Shown one piece after another: positions 42,896 through 57,800 of a DNA stretch of 64,000 bases (positions are counted from its first letter, which is position 1; each line of letters starts with the position of its first letter). Position numbers and translations under genes: made by a program. Below the pieces are notes generated by a model. It saw only the letters and a program-made list of their open reading frames with translations. It was not told where the DNA came from and made no database searches. This stretch comes from Brachycybe producta (taxonomy: Eukaryota; Arthropoda; Diplopoda; Playtdesmida; Andrognathidae), in NCBI GenBank assembly GCA_036925085.1, contig JAUPFP010000004.1, forward strand, positions 4,912,001 through 4,976,000, read 5' to 3'.

Positions 42896-44350
42896 CAACA
42901 TTCTCCCCGATTGTTACCTTACAATTGAGAAATATCATTGTGTGACAATAAAAAAACTAGAAGTTTCAATAAAAAAACTCAGGATTATGGGACCAAAAAA
43001 TTCTAACCACACACCAAAGTTTCAATAATGATTATTTTTCGTTTTCTTTTAAAAATCGCAATTTTAAAAAAACACAATTACAATCATCATGTGTTTTGTT
43101 TGTGTTAGTAAGAAACAAAAATAATAATCGATGTTCAATCTCACAGTTGAACAAAAACAAACAAAATAAATAGAGTGGATCTATTTTTTGTGTGATATCT
43201 CTCTCTCACTCTCTCATAAGAAAACATATCGACCACTTAAAAAAATATACAACTTGATTCACACACACTACACCTATTTGGTTTCAAACACGTTAAAATA
43301 AAACCACATGAAAAACTGAAACCGAATATCTTGTTGCTACTTTTGGTGTTAATTCCCAAAAGTAATATACGAGGATCTGTGTGGAAGAAGACAAATCGAG
43401 AAAATCATCTCTTTTCTTGGCCTTAAGGTTAAAAGCCTCGAAAAATCTCCACCACCCCCCCCCCCCCAACCTCCCATTTCCCCCCAAAAAACTTCTTTCT
43501 TTGTAGTTTAGCAACGCCCAAACACATGACACAGAGCAGTCAACACTCTCACTTGTGTCACTCTCGCATAAAACTACATCTCAACTTTTTCAATGAAATC
43601 AATCTCGACATTCACTCTTAGAAAACACTTTCATATACTTAGGTTTTTCTTAGAAGTGTAGAATTTTAAGGCTATTTAATTTAGGGGCAGAATTTCCAAC
43701 CACAGGGATTTGCTAAGTACAAAATGTGTCGCTAGTTTGTTGCAACAATTGAATACCCTTTAAAAAAAAACTTTTTCTATGCGAGAACCCTTCTTAGATT
43801 GTTCAAGTTGACATTAAACTTCTTAAATTTCAGTTTTAGCTTTCGCACATTTAATTCAACATATTCAGTTAATATCCATAGGCTTGGTTTGTACTCCGTT
43901 GCTAAGCGACAATGCAGCCTGCAAAAGCTTCAAAAACGATGTCAGAGCTTCAGATTTGTTGCCTTCGCCGGAACACAAAGCTCGCAAAGCTCGCTTTGAA
44001 GCTTAGCAACTTAAAGCACCAATCATGAAACGGATACACAAATTTGAAAAATGAAGCGACTACAGCAACTTGCTATACAGCTATACAAGCTATAAAGCAA
44101 CTAATGAGATAGTGTAACAAATATTAATTTAGTATTTCAATACGGGGGGGGGGGGGGTGCAGACCCCAGAATGTAAAAAAAAGTGTAGGCCACTGAGAGA
44201 CCCACAGTTCTTCTCCAAATAGCTATCTCAAAGTGTAGGTCACCTAGTGATGTACAATTAGTATGTCCCTTAAGTTTTTCAGGTTCGTAACAGAATTCCT
44301 TATAATTCAACTAAACGCAATTAACTTGTATGTATTTAGAGCTAATTGTA

Positions 44351-44662
44351 TAATACCTTGTACACACATGAGTTAAATGAATTCAAATTAAATGTGTTTA
44401 GGTGAATTATACACGGAATCCAGTTAAGAACATGAACACCAAATAAAAATTAACTTTATTATTAATATTTTAAATTGAAATACTAAATTAATATTTTGTC
44501 AATATAGTTTATATTATTATATTTAAGTATTAACTCAATATTTTCAGGTTATTAACTGAATAAATTTAATTCGACATATTGTTGTTTGCCCTTCACAGAG
44601 GGCTCTGTAGCACACGTTTATTATTTAAATGCAGTTAAATTATCAGGTGTGTACTAGGTATA
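44351..44662 (+). mobile_element. ~312-bp MITE-like element, TAATACCTTGTACACAC family (copy 1)
   Basis: The ends TAATACCTTGTACACACATG and inverted TA(A)TACCTAGTACACACCTG match imperfectly over about 40 bases. Near-identical copies are at 63251-63547 (minus) and 63660-63976 (plus). Internal landmarks are GGTGAATTATAC, CCAGTTAAG, CACAGAGGGCTCTGTAG. There is no coding capacity. Confidence 0.8.
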
Positions 44663-44897
44663 AAGCTACTATTTGATAAAACACATTAAATTTCTTCTTG
44701 ATGAAGTTGCTTCTAAAATGCTGCAATAAAGAAGATATCATTGACTAAGTGTTCATAAGAACACCCTTTAATCTAACATGACCTAATCTCCTCCTCCTCC
44801 CTTTCTCTAAATGTTTGCAATTTTTTGACAAAATTGGCCATGATTATCATTTGTCCTGCCATTCATGAATAATATAGATATATCACATAAAGAAGAA

Positions 44898-44899
44898 AA

Positions 44900-44931
<32 letters not shown>

Positions 44932-44936
44932 AAAAA
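44898..44936. repeat. (AAAG)n microsatellite
   Basis: About eight uninterrupted GAAA/AAAG tetramers. Confidence 0.9.
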
Positions 44937-46055
44937 ACGCCAAGTAAGATTTTTCTCCCAATTTTCAATTCGTTTCATCACTTGGCGCAAAATCATATCA
45001 ATGGAAACAATAAAGACTGACAAAACGCTAAACCATTTTCAACCTCTATAAGTCGTCTATACACAATATAACTTGGGGTATATATATCACAAAAAATACA
45101 AGAAACTAATGAAGATTTTCTTTCATTGTATATCGTGTTTCATTGTATGTTGTGTTGTGTCTTGTGTGTTATTCTCTTTTCCTTCATCTATTGTTCTATG
45201 ACTTTCTTTTTTTTATTATGGATCTCCACTGAGGTTTTTCTCTCTATGAAAAACAAAAGAATTTTCTCTCTCATTTCTTCTCTTCAACTTTTATATTCTT
45301 TCATGGTAAAGAAGAAAAAAAAAAGAGAGAAAGAAACCAAGTTATACACAAAAACAAAATCAATTTAGTTATTCCCATGTAGCATATTCTTTTTTCAAAC
45401 CACCTACACTTTAGGTAGTAACCCTCTATAGAAAACAGGGTTTTTTTTCTTGTTCTTTCTCTTGAAAAAAAAAACAACATCTAAACAACAACAACAACAT
45501 ATGAAGCCATCCAAAAACTTTTACATTAAAAAACAAAAAATCCTCAACCGTGTTTTTATATGAGGACAACACGTGTGTTTCAGTGGAACAATAGCACGCA
45601 TTTATTTCTTAACTATGTTAAGGTGTTATTACATATGCATAATTGCAACTCACTACTGCCACACAATATGCGTTTGTAATATATACGTGTCTATTGGTGG
45701 CTGGAAGCAAGAAAAATATACAAATACAATAAAAAAACAAAATTGCGAGCTGCAAGTTTCACATTTCACATTAGAAATGGCACACATACTAGACATACAG
45801 CATCTCTCTTCAACATTGTTGTCATAGAAACTGGTTTGTATAGTACACCGAAAAATCCGTTACCAACGGCGGCGGCGGTGGCAACCAGTAACTACTTTTG
45901 CGTAAACGCTTCCCAACCAATTCCTTCCACACTTAACATGTACCATAAAGGAGTGCCTATTTTTGTTGTTGTTGTTGTTGTTGTTGTGAAAATTGCATTT
46001 CTAACTGAAATTGCTAAAAATAAACCAATATCCATATCAAATATACATGCATCCA

Positions 46056-46058
<3 letters not shown>

Positions 46059-46121
<63 letters not shown>
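46059..46121. repeat. (TA)n microsatellite, ~31 units
   Basis: About 62 bases of perfect TA/AT alternation. The open frames across it on both strands are artefacts of the repeat. Confidence 0.95.
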
Positions 46122-46126
<5 letters not shown>

Positions 46127-47766
46127 AATGCTGTAATGTGCAGAGATATTTTTCAATGTTGGCAAAGTCAAAAATACATGAGCTGGAATGACTTTGTGAT
46201 CAATGATCTCAAGCTCATACATCATTAATGATTCATCAGAAAGAGATAGGAAGAAGAAAAAAAAAATCAAAATGCATATATTTACAACAAAATCAGTAAA
46301 ATAGGCAACACACACACCCACTAACAGGCATATTGAAAGATTGGAGCTTAGTATAAAGCTTGACTCAAGCGATCAATTCTGGCTTGTCCATTCTGGCTAT
46401 GTTAATCGTGGATTGTCTCTCAAAATCGACACAGATGTTTAAACCATTAACTGTCTTAATTTTTTTAGGGTTTTCTTTTGAAATTTTAATGTCGAGCCAA
46501 ACGTTTTTTTTTTCTCTCTTTTTTAATTAATTGCTCATGTTCTCATAATTACAAAGCGTTAAGATTTGAACAACTGCTTTACGGTTCCCATGTTGCATGG
46601 CTTATCAATCAACCGTCACACATCATCCAGTTTCCTTCAATTCAATCCGAAAATTGAATTGAATATTTGGCTAAGCAGATCGTTCGAAGCAAGATTGAAA
46701 GGTAATAAAAGGCTGGATTGAGACGAGCCAGAGTTCATCGTCTGCACCCAGCTGAAGAAAAAAAAAAAGTATCAAGAAATAAAAACTACTCTTGTTTGAA
46801 TAAAACATTGCTAAGGAATATATATACCTGTTGACATCATCAATTCTAACCGACAACTTGGCACTTCAAAACTGGTTTCAAAAACATGAACATTTTGACA
46901 AAATGTCAACATAAAAAAATCTGTAATCAAATGTAAACATTAAATAATACAGAATCTTTTTTTTTATGTTAAACACTATTAGACCTTTTTTATTTTCAAG
47001 TGTCAGAAATTGTTTATTTTGAAAGATATAATTAAAATTGACTTTTACATGATTTCTTTTACTTTTCTAGTTTCGAACAAACTTTGAATTTCTTTAAAAA
47101 AAAAACCACCTCTCAAATCAATAATACTAGAGGTGGGACGAATCCTAAATTTTCTCGAATCCGAATCCTAAAAGGTTCTCGAATCCCTCTCTCGAAACTT
47201 TCATATAAGAATCTTCAATTATTCATTAAGAAAATACAAATAAATGAAATAATATTAAATTATTAATAATAATAAAAAACTATGTGACACTCAGGATCGC
47301 CACAAGGTGATGATATTGGTGATCCAGATTGCAAGAATCGCCGGTTTTTTTTTGTTAGTGAACGCTTCTGTTGGACGTCAATGGAGTTAAAACTAATTTT
47401 ACCTAAGTTTTTAACAGTTTTTTTTAAAAAAGGTTAGGATTCAGAAAGATTCGAAAGACGAAAAAAAGCGCAAAGATTCGAATTTTCGAATATTTTTTCA
47501 AGATTCGCGTGATTCGAATGGCCCATCGCTAAATAATACTTTACAGGACCTTAATTAAGGCACATAAAAAAGATCTGAACAAAATGACATTTTTTCTTTT
47601 TTGTAAACTACAAGAAAGAAAATTAGAAGAAGAAAAAAATGAATAACATAATTAAGTGACTATAATTAAATGGCGATTCCAATGAAATATGTTTAGCAGA
47701 CGTTTTTTATCAACATTACAAGCTTGCACAAATAAGAATATTACATAATTGTACAACCCATAGACC

Positions 47767-47768
<2 letters not shown>

Positions 47769-47801
<33 letters not shown>
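47769..47801. repeat. (TAA)n microsatellite
   Basis: About eleven TAA/ATA trinucleotides in an otherwise unannotated stretch. Confidence 0.9.
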
Positions 47802-47802
<1 letters not shown>

Positions 47803-50333
47803 TTACAGTTGTTGCTCTGCTCATAATATGTCTAAAAACAACATTTCTTTCCAAAATGTTGGATAAAACAAGTATTATTATGAGTATAGCTTCAAAAAGA
47901 AATATGGAGGGTTGGGTACATACCCTCCATTCCCCCCCCCTTTCCCTCTAAAATGCCCATGTCAATGTGAATTACTAGCTTAATTTATCAAAACTACCAC
48001 CACCACCAACGCTTAATCATTTTATGAGGCTGAGACTTTTCCTTTTCCTATTTACTTCATCTATATACGAACATCCGGAAGATGCTTCTTCTCTTCTTCT
48101 GCTCAATCTTAACTTTATGATGAATAAGTTCTATGCGTATGTAGGTACAAACCTATATAATGTCATTGTGTACACATTATAATTGTAGAAATGCATCTTT
48201 GTAAAAGGGAGAGGGAGGGTTTATGAGAAAAGAAAGAAAAAAATGAAAATAACGGAGAAGACTTCTAAGTCAATTTCAGCTTTCAGCTTCAAGTTTAACT
48301 TCTTAAGACATGTGTATTATTAGTTACAATGCTTTTCTAGATTTTTTTTTTAGCTTAGCATTATAAACAAAATTACATTATTTTTTTTTTCTTTTCTGTA
48401 ATTTTATTTTATGAGTAAAATGGATTTTTTTTATTTTAATGTTTGGATATAATTGATTAATTTAGCACTTTTTTTTTCTTCACTGGCTTTTAAAATTTTT
48501 CTTTAACACAAGGCAACTAACTTACTGTGTTTGAACACCGTTTTTAGTTGCTGTCAAATATAAACAATATTAAGTAAGGTACACAACTTTAGGAAGGCAC
48601 TGAAGATAGATTAGGAAGGCACGCTAAAATGTGTAAATCTTTTTTTTTTTTAAATTCAGAACCACTTAACTATTGGTTCAAAAATAATGTGTCGCTCCTT
48701 GTTAGGTTTCACATCATTTCAGATTAATACTACATCTTACGCTATCACTCCGTATTTCAGTCAAAAATTGAGTGCCATCATTTGCAGCTATGTTTGTTTT
48801 GTAAACCAAATTTGTGTTGAAAACAGGAAATGATGGTGTTTTAAAATAGTCACAAATATGGTTAATCACTTAAATGCAATTGAGATAACTTAATCAACTG
48901 CAAATTTAAGTATGGTTAATACAAGTAGTACCACATGTTTCCACTACAAAAAAACTAACTGTTGTCCACATGTTTCCATTAAAAGATTAACTGTGGTTAT
49001 AATTTTTAATGGCAATTAACTTTCATAATAGAAACTGAGGTCCAATATTGTTGTGATTTAATGCACAGAATATATAGTTTAAAAAACCAAATATGAATGC
49101 AGCAATAAGATTTATGCCAATACAGTTAAGTTGACTGCAATACTTTGAAAATTTAATACCCTTCCTTCTTTATAAAAGTTAACTACAGTTAAAGAAAACC
49201 AAAGTTCTCTTTCTACCGTCGAAACAAATGTGTTAGATTAAAAAAAAATTGTTAAAACTGCCAACAATAAAGTTAACCTAAATGCATTTTTGCACAACAC
49301 AATTTACCACATTATTGCATTCATGAATAAAAGAAGGTTGAACTTTAGACGAAGTAACACTTTTGTTTGTTGCTTCATCGTGAAGTGACGCAATATCAGT
49401 TAACCACATTTCAAGTGTTTAAAAATTAAAACACACTTTCAAGCTTAACGACATATCATTAAACCCTCGTTATCTAACTGCAGTTATTTTTTTTTTTCAT
49501 AATTAAAACTTAAGTATACAACTGTACTATTTAATTATTTAACCCAAGTTTCCTTTTACTAATTATGTAAAAATGTACAAACAGAAAGATAAAACCTTTA
49601 AGACGCACACAAACAAACACGTGGTACATAACACAAAACGTTTCGACGCAAAAAACAAATATTGAAAAATAAAAAAAATACAAATCAAATCAATCATATT
49701 TTATTAGAAAAAAAAAATTCTTTTCACAAAAATCCATTGGGCAATAGACATGCCAAACGTATTGCCTGACAACCACTTTTATTGGTGGTCTTACTATTAT
49801 AGATTTCTTATGCCCATAATTCACATTCCAACCAATATAATTCCCTAAACTAAAAGTTGTAGATTCTACCATTTTATGAATTCATTCGTTCTCATAAGAA
49901 AAGAAAGGAACCAAAAAGAGAGGAGGAGGAGGAGGAGGTTGGGTGAATTGGGCGGCGAAAAAACCGCTTTGCCTTTGTACAGAAAACGACAAATTACAAA
50001 ACTCAAAATATATTACTAAAAATAATATTTGTATAGAAATATATTAAATGTCAAAGAATTCAAAAGAATCAAAAAAGAAAGAGTTATTCCCCGTTTTTAA
50101 TATAATTTATTAGTCGCGTCAAAAAAAAATTTACGAAATATGTTTCGAAATCCGACAGAATTTGTAGAAATGTCTGCAGCTATAATAATACCAACAACAC
50201 AGGTAAACAAAAATATCCATTCACAAAATCATGTGAATAAGCCACAAATAAAATCAACATTTTTGCAGACAAAAAAAAATTCCATTTAAATTTGGAAGAA
50301 AAGAAAAAAAGCACAAGCTGATGATTTCACAAA

Positions 50334-50519
50334 CATCTGTACAGACAGCTTCAGAATTTCTTTGGCTCTGCCCTTTTATGAGCATCATCTTATTTCTAAT
50401 TGGTTTGTAACTGGGTCTGATGTCACATGCCCCGCCCTTTTTATTTCTAATTGGTTGATATTTTGTCTGACCCTCATAAAAGGGCGGAGACAAAGAAATT
50501 CTGAAGCTGTCTACAGATG
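50334..50519. mobile_element. 186-bp MITE-like element with ~45-bp inverted ends
   Basis: GACAGCTTCAGAATTTCTTT then GGCTCTGCCCTTTTATGAG is mirrored by CTCATAAAAGGGCGGAGACA then AAGAAATTCTGAAGCTGTC. Inside, TTATTTCTAATTGGTT occurs twice in direct orientation (about 50389 and 50439). The outer CATCTGTA strings also mirror. Confidence 0.8.
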
Positions 50520-50719
50520 CCTGTGATGATTTCTAGCCATGTCATTCTTTGATTGGCGTAAAAAGGCAATATTGCACAGATATATATGTTGAAGAGTAAT
50601 AAATATCGCTCCTTGGCTCCAAACACACCACAGGGCTGTCATTCAATTTGATGCAAAACTGCAAAAAAGCACCCTGCAGTGACCAACTGTCAAAGCCTGA
50701 TGATAAAATTATTAGCTAT

Positions 50720-51610
50720 ACAAACACAATGAGGGCACACAAGTTAACACCAGACACACAAACTACGCAAACATACAGTAGACACATAAGTTGAAAACAC
50801 AGATTTGATACAAACTATGAAGACACAAGTTGAAGCCAAAGGACATATAAACTGATAAGACAGATATAAAAGTTGAAGACACACACATACATAGTGAACT
50901 ATTTCAAAAAATATGAAATTTATTTAAAAAAAACCTGTTCCCAAGTACTGAAACCATAAACGAAAAAAAAATGGTGATTGAAATTGGTTCATAGGAGTAT
51001 TTTAAACATGTTTAATTTTACCATGTTTTTTGTTTCAAGTTTTTGGAATCTGTTTCATTTTCTTCAATCATTTTTGAATAAATGGAATTTTTTTTAATTT
51101 TCAAACACTACGTCTAATTATTCTACCATCATTAGTCACATTATGTGAGAAATAATCATATTATACCATTTGTATATAAAGTTAACGAAAACTGGATGCA
51201 ATTATTTTTTTTTGATTTCATGGATTTCAACTAATTTTACAACTTTTCAATATATTTCACAACGTTTCGTTAATTTCATGAAGTATTTCAACAAAATAAA
51301 TTTCATGAAATTGCCCATCATAATAGTGTGACACACAAGTTGAAGACAAAAACACACAAACTATCAAGAAACACAGACACATACAAAAGTTGCAGACACA
51401 GACGCAAACTACAGATACACGGCACACGAGTTGAAGACACAAACACATACAATGAAAACTCAGACACAAACTATGAAGACTCAGACACACGTTGAAGACA
51501 CAGACAAATATTCAGGCCACAAACACAGATTAAGAGACACACAGGTATACAAGTTGAAGACGCAGACACGACAAGACACAAGACACTCAATTTGAAAACA
51601 CTAACACAAA
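50720..51610. repeat. Degenerate minisatellite (ACACAAGTTGAAGACACAGAC), in two blocks
   Basis: Variants of ACACA-AGTTGAAGACACAGACACA-AACTATGAAGAC recur irregularly at about 50720-50900 and again at 51325-51600. About 420 bases of unrelated AT-rich sequence lie between the two blocks. Confidence 0.7.
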
Positions 51611-54600
51611 AGGGTATATCGTGTTTATTCAATTATTCAAACTGAAATCATTTTTATTACAATTTCCCACCAACCCACTCCACTCCACTCATTCAACTAA
51701 GTTTGATAACAAATAATATTTGTTTCCAATCTGCTACACAACAGAAGGAGGGAGAAAGAAGAAGAAGAAGAAGAAACTTTGCTTATGATCTAATCAATTC
51801 AATTATCTAGGCCTGCGATGAAATCCTCAACGTGCTCAGAATTGAAACTAAGCCACAAGAGTAAAAGCTCTCCTCCATTCTAACAAATAATGAACAATAG
51901 AACGAGAGAAACATTTCTTTCTGTCTTTGTGTTCAAGAAGATATAATATAACGGAATTGCAACCAGCTAAAAAAAAAATCTTAGAAATCTAATAAAATTC
52001 AGAAACTTCAAATATTACGCTTAAGGCCAAAACTAAAAAAAAAAAAAAAACATCATCACTTGAACTTCAACTTGAACTCTCTGAAAGGAGTCTGAACACG
52101 GTTTTAAAATAAGAGAAACCCCTGTTTTTTTATTTCTCCCACTTGAAAATATTCTGTTTTGAATGCTGTCGAGAGAGTTCAAAAGTTGACAATCAAGTGC
52201 TAAGTTTTCATTATTAATTTGGTCCTTAAGTAGCAGCCAATACTTGAAAAAGTTCAAACTCATAACTAAATGTAGACATTTCTTTCAGTGATAGGGACTC
52301 CCTCTCCCTAAAGTTCCATTAGGAATGCAGCATTTTTGGAGTGGATCTCATAAACCCAGAGCCAAATGACCGCAACAGAACATACACACGCATTGTTTGA
52401 TGTTGTTGTTGGTGGTGATGATGCTGATTAAACTCACCTTGTAAAGAGAAAAAAAAAAGATCTGAATAGCCAGCCACAAGAACAAATGACTCCGATCCAA
52501 TTTAGCAATCCAACTAATTGAAATGAAGCCTATGTTCATTGGGATCATTGTTGTTGATTGCCACTGCCACTGGTGCACTACTATTCTGAGTATTCTCAAT
52601 ACGCCACTTGCAACATTTGTTCTCCAAATTCAGTGTCTAATAATTACCCTTTTTTTTCTCTCCCTCTCTTTCACTTTTTAGTGTCTTTTTAAACACAGTT
52701 TCCATTTGACAATCATTTTCATTCGAACAAAAGAAGGGGGGAAAAAAAACAGTTCTCGATAAAATTCTCCAAGCAAATTGGAATTCCACAATTGGATGAC
52801 TGAGAAACAACCATTAAAGTGCTTTCCAGTGGGGCTTATAATCGTGACCACCTCTGACTTTAAATGTCCAGGTCGGTTTAATAGCAGGGTAGCAAATTAA
52901 CTATCATTGGTTGTGTCCGAAAGCTAAAGACAAAGATATTATCATCCGTAAAGATAACAAAAAAGTAGCATCCGGAAACAACATGTTAGACAGGGTAGGG
53001 TGTCTTTAAAGAGAAAAAAAAAATGTCGGGGGGGGGGGGGGGGGGAACTTACAATTTTCAAAAAACAGCCCTCTAATGCACATTTATCATTTCCAGAGAA
53101 GATTGAATCGAATAAGGCGATCCTTCTAGTCTTTAGAGCACAAAGAAAAGCTTCCGAACACAGCCAATATTAGAAAAAATTCTCACTTTGTCAGTATACT
53201 TTCACTGGAGTTAAGACAAATCTAATGTTGACCTCACTAACGAATATCAATGTGACACTACTGCACTTAATGGTATTTTTAAAATGTTTTTATTTACAGT
53301 TTTGTATTTTAATACCATTTGTATGTGTCAACTGCATATTTTCAGTGGCGCGTTAAGGTTTTCTGGGCGTTGCGTGACTTAAGGGACCCTGGTGACAAAT
53401 GTATAGTTGCATCAAAAACATACTTTTAAGAGGGCTGACTACTTTAGGTATCGTGGGGTGTAGCAAACCGTTCATCATGTTAGGTTTGAATTTATGCTCC
53501 TTGGTACAACAAGACCACTTTCTGAATACTTTCAGACTGCAAAATGATGAAGTCTTGTCCTCGCCAAAAGCGACCACCTTAAGTCTTTCTATAGAAAATA
53601 CATTGCAACCACAGCCGAACCACTTTCGACCTCATTTTGCAGTCAAAAAGTGATCCGTGTATTCCAACCCTATGTTACGAGACACATTCGAAACTAGAAT
53701 ATTTTTTAAAATAAAACTTTTTATGATGGAATTTTTTAAACTTCTTGGGTTAAAAATGGATAGAAAGTGGGTGTTTACCATAAAAAGTTTATATCTAAAC
53801 ATTCAAGTTTGGCGTTTGTTCAACTTGGAAGCTTTAACCAGTCAAATCTTTTGGTCTCCTAGTAACATGTGTTTAACAACTGTGAATTTCTGTAGAAAAA
53901 AAAAACATACTTCTGACTTTTGGCGTCCTATAGGCGTACCTAGATAGATATACGCCACTACGGGTTTTCTGTGCGTCCCTTTAGGTATGCATGCATGCAT
54001 GTGTCCGCATGTGAGGAATAGACACACACTCTTGTGCATACAAATAAGCCTCGAAAAAAAATGCGTGGTCAACAAGTTTTAAAATATTTCTTTGACACTT
54101 GAATAGGGCTAATGCAGCAATTTCTCATGCACGCGCGCATCCAGCCAGCCACCTGCAAAATCCAAAATAAAAATCCCCCTTCTAAATGCCACCAATCGAT
54201 CATTGGCAGAGAAGAATTACAACAAGCATCTCTCTCTCTCTCTCTTTCTCTCTCTCTACCTTTTCTGTCTAATTTGGCGAAACCTTTTTGTACATGCTCA
54301 AAGCATCCACCATCACCACCACCACCGAACAGTAAAAGTAGATCGACAGACTGGCAGTTATGGATTGATATGTGGGCCATTATAACCTACTACCCCCTCT
54401 CCTATCCTCTCTCTCTCTCTCTCTTTCTACAAAATGCCACACTGTTAATTGAAAAGCATCAAAGGATAACATTAAAAAAATGTACACGCTTGTAGAATAA
54501 AGATTTTTTTTTTTGACAATTCCAACAACCTTTTGTATAAGAGGTTCTGGCGTGTGTATATGTATGTCTTATGTGTGTGGTGTTAAAGACAGAACCTCAA

Positions 54601-57472
54601 ACGTAATCCCAATGAGAAACTAGGGAGAGAAAGAAAGAAAAATACTGAAAATTGGAAGCGATATAATAAAATTGATAACCCTTATACAGTTTCTTTTATT
54701 TTTTTAGTATACTACTAAAACAAAACAAAAAAAAGACACAAAAAAAAATAATCTCAGATATCAGTTATTTACACAAAACACTTCAATAATAAGGCATAAA
54801 ATGATTGTGTTTTTTTTCTTCTTCTTTCTTTTCCCTCTTTGTGGTGTTTCAAAACGCAGTGTATCCAGATACATTAGATAAGAAAAAACAAAATTGTTTC
54901 TAAACTTTTGGTATCAACCTCGGTAAAAAAGGTACATTTGAAACTAGTTGAAAAACGATTCTTAAGATACAAAAGGTTTTCGATTATGTACAAGCAAAGT
55001 GGTCTCGGAAGTCATTTTCTAACATCATGACAAGAATCTCAAAGGAACTTTTTTTTTTCCCTTTTGTTTGATGGAAATAGATTTCAACATCATCTACCAA
55101 AAAATATATATATATATTTTTGTCATCCAAATAGAAAAGAAAAAGAAATTTGGTTATATATACTACTTGTATAAGGTGTTTTATTACACGACGTGTATGT
55201 GTATGATGATATATACAGTATATTTGTATAGGCCCCCCCCCCCATATAGGTATATATTGCAACGACAGTATCAGTGTCATCATCACAGCATCTATATATT
55301 ATGCATACAGCAATATATATACTGAAGGCATCAATTGCACAAGTGATGAAAGATGCAAACAAAAAATATTGGGGGGGGGGGAAGAAGAAATATAAAACTC
55401 TGAGTTTTATTTGTCTTTTTAGCTCGCATATAAAAGGTGTAAAAATCCATACAAATTCAGAAACAGAAGAAACATTTTTTCTTCTCTCTCTCTTTCTATC
55501 TTCTTATGCTTATAAGTTTAAGAAACAAAAGAATATTCTTCTTCTTCTAACAAAAATCATCTCTTAAATTGTAAAATAGCTTCTTCTTTCCTTTCCATTT
55601 TAGTGAAAGTTCTTTTTTACTATCTTTTTTTTTCTCCGTATAGTGTGGAGGGGGAAGCTGCTATCTAGCATTTTATTTGGAGATGTTTGAATGGTATCAA
55701 GTTGAATAATGCCTCCAAAACAGCAGCATATGAAAAAAATGTAACCCAAAATTCAGTAGCTTGGTTTGTAAGGACCTGTTTTCACTTGAAGGGAAATTGT
55801 TAAACTGTGAAAATTTCAACTGGAGAATTCTGGCAGTTTGCATCTCTAGGCAAAATAAGCTAATGGATTTCCATTAGTTGGGCAAAATAATATCACTATT
55901 AGGTGAACAAGAATACTACATGAGAGTACAAATGTGGACCACCTGATCACTATAATGGTTTGCTTTATTATGTTAGGTCAATTGAGCTAAGAAAACCCCA
56001 TATGGGCCCTACCCCCTTTAACTCAACCATAAATTGCCGTTTTTTATGCTGAATAATTGAAGATAAAGCTAAATTAAAAAGAAATTGAACAATGGCGACC
56101 AGAATAACCCCCATCACAAGTTGAAAAGTTGTAATTACTTAAATTTACTTTAAACCTACTTTTTGGACAATTATTTGTGCTTTTATCCAGTTTAAATCGC
56201 ATTTCACCCACATTCTAGTGAAGTGGAAACAGGGTCTTAAAGTTACAAAGTAAAAGTTCTCTTCTTTTTTGTGTGAAATACAGCCATATTTTAAGTGTCG
56301 ATTTTTAACGGAAAAAAAGTCTTGTCAGAAATAGGTCAGGATATTCTTCAAGTTTATCTAAACACACTTCATATAGAACAAGATTGACAGTGTAACTGGT
56401 CATTGGTCACTAACTTCCCATTGATCATTGAAGAGGATGTCAGTTAAAGGATTACAAAATGAGAGGATCATCTTAGAAGTGTGTAGGCTTTTGGAAATGT
56501 GAATTTCAAACCAGATTTCATTTTGTATATATGGCAAAAATAAATTGGTTTAAAATCCTGAATGATAATCAACTTATGAAACATAACTACCTCAAATTTT
56601 ATATTGATATATAACCTTACATGTAAAGAGCCCGTTGCAGTTTAAGTTTATTAGGAACTAAGTAGCTAAACTGTAGACCATTATACAGCAGTAAAATTGC
56701 TTTCTTAAGCTGCTCTTAAAATGAAAACATCTCTTGAACTCTCGTTATTTCGTCTTTCAAGAATAAAATTAAGAAAAACCTGAAAGTGTTTAAGAAACTA
56801 GAAAGGTAACTTGATTCCTTTACTGGTATTTTCATGTTGATATATTTTAAAATAAGCTTTTAATGTCAGTTTGAAACCGATATGTTTTACGTTTTGTCCA
56901 GCTACAGCCCTGGTTTCCAACATATTAGAAGACCACAAAGCCCAGCCAACTTCGACAACATTTTGCAGTAAAACTCGAGCACGGAAAAGTGATCCGCATG
57001 CCAAGGAACTAAGGAATCCACCAGAAAAGCGAAGAAGAAAAAAATAATAAATTTCACGACGTAAAAAAAAAATACATATTAAATAAATTAATTATAATAG
57101 CTTACCCGAAAAGCTTACCTATTAATTTTATCCAAATCCATTTTTCTGTTATTTTTCTAGTTCCGTAAAAATACTATTGTTTTTTTTTTAAAAATTAATA
57201 AAAGGATTCCAAAGCCAAATAAAAAAATTGGAGTAATTTTTCAAATTAAAATAATTGGCTTATATTTTAACCCCTCTATAATGGCCAAGTTTTTTTTTTC
57301 TTCTTCTCACCATCAGCAGCAACTTAATCTTATATAACCTAACAAAAGAAACAATTTGGACGCATCACATTAAAAGCCAAAAAAAAAGCTAATATCTCCA
57401 CCTACAAAAGTAGATTTAATGCCAAAATAGATGGAACCAGGCCAAATAAAAAAATAAATATATACAGAGTGA

Positions 57473-57800
57473 CATATAACCATTTTCGAAGGGTCTGTGG
57501 GGTGTGTGTGCTGAAGATTTTAAAGCGATTCTAAAGGATGCTGTTGAGTCGCTGATGATCCAAAAGAACAAGATGCCAATAGGCATTCCCAACACACGTT
57601 GCGAGCACTACGCTCTCGTATCCTAAAAGACTGCGTGCTGTTCTGTTCGCGACACTGGAGGTGGTGGACACACCAAATACTAATATTATAATATGTAGAA
57701 ATGATTAATAAACATTGTTATTATTAACCAGAGAACTTAAGTGTGCATTTATTTTTCCCACAGGCCCATGGAAAATGGTTATGTGGCCCCCCCTTGTATA
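57473..57800. mobile_element. ~328-bp element with ACATAACCATTTTC subterminal inverted repeats
   Basis: The left TATACAGAGTGACATATAAC then CATTTTCG matches the inverted right TATACAAGGGGGGGCCACAT then AACCATTTTC, although the first bases are less alike. The interior is richer in GC (57540-57660) than its surroundings and could be a transposase 3' remnant; no intact frame is seen. Confidence 0.5.

Noticed and set aside
46037..46321. Frames rich in Ile/Tyr on both strands
   Set aside because: Products of the (TA)n microsatellite.
53353..57004. Minus frames at 53353-53577 and 56798-57004 sharing a motif near a TTTTGCAGT..AAAGTGATCCG string
   Set aside because: The similarity is at DNA level and looks like a diverged interspersed repeat; no protein family is recognised.
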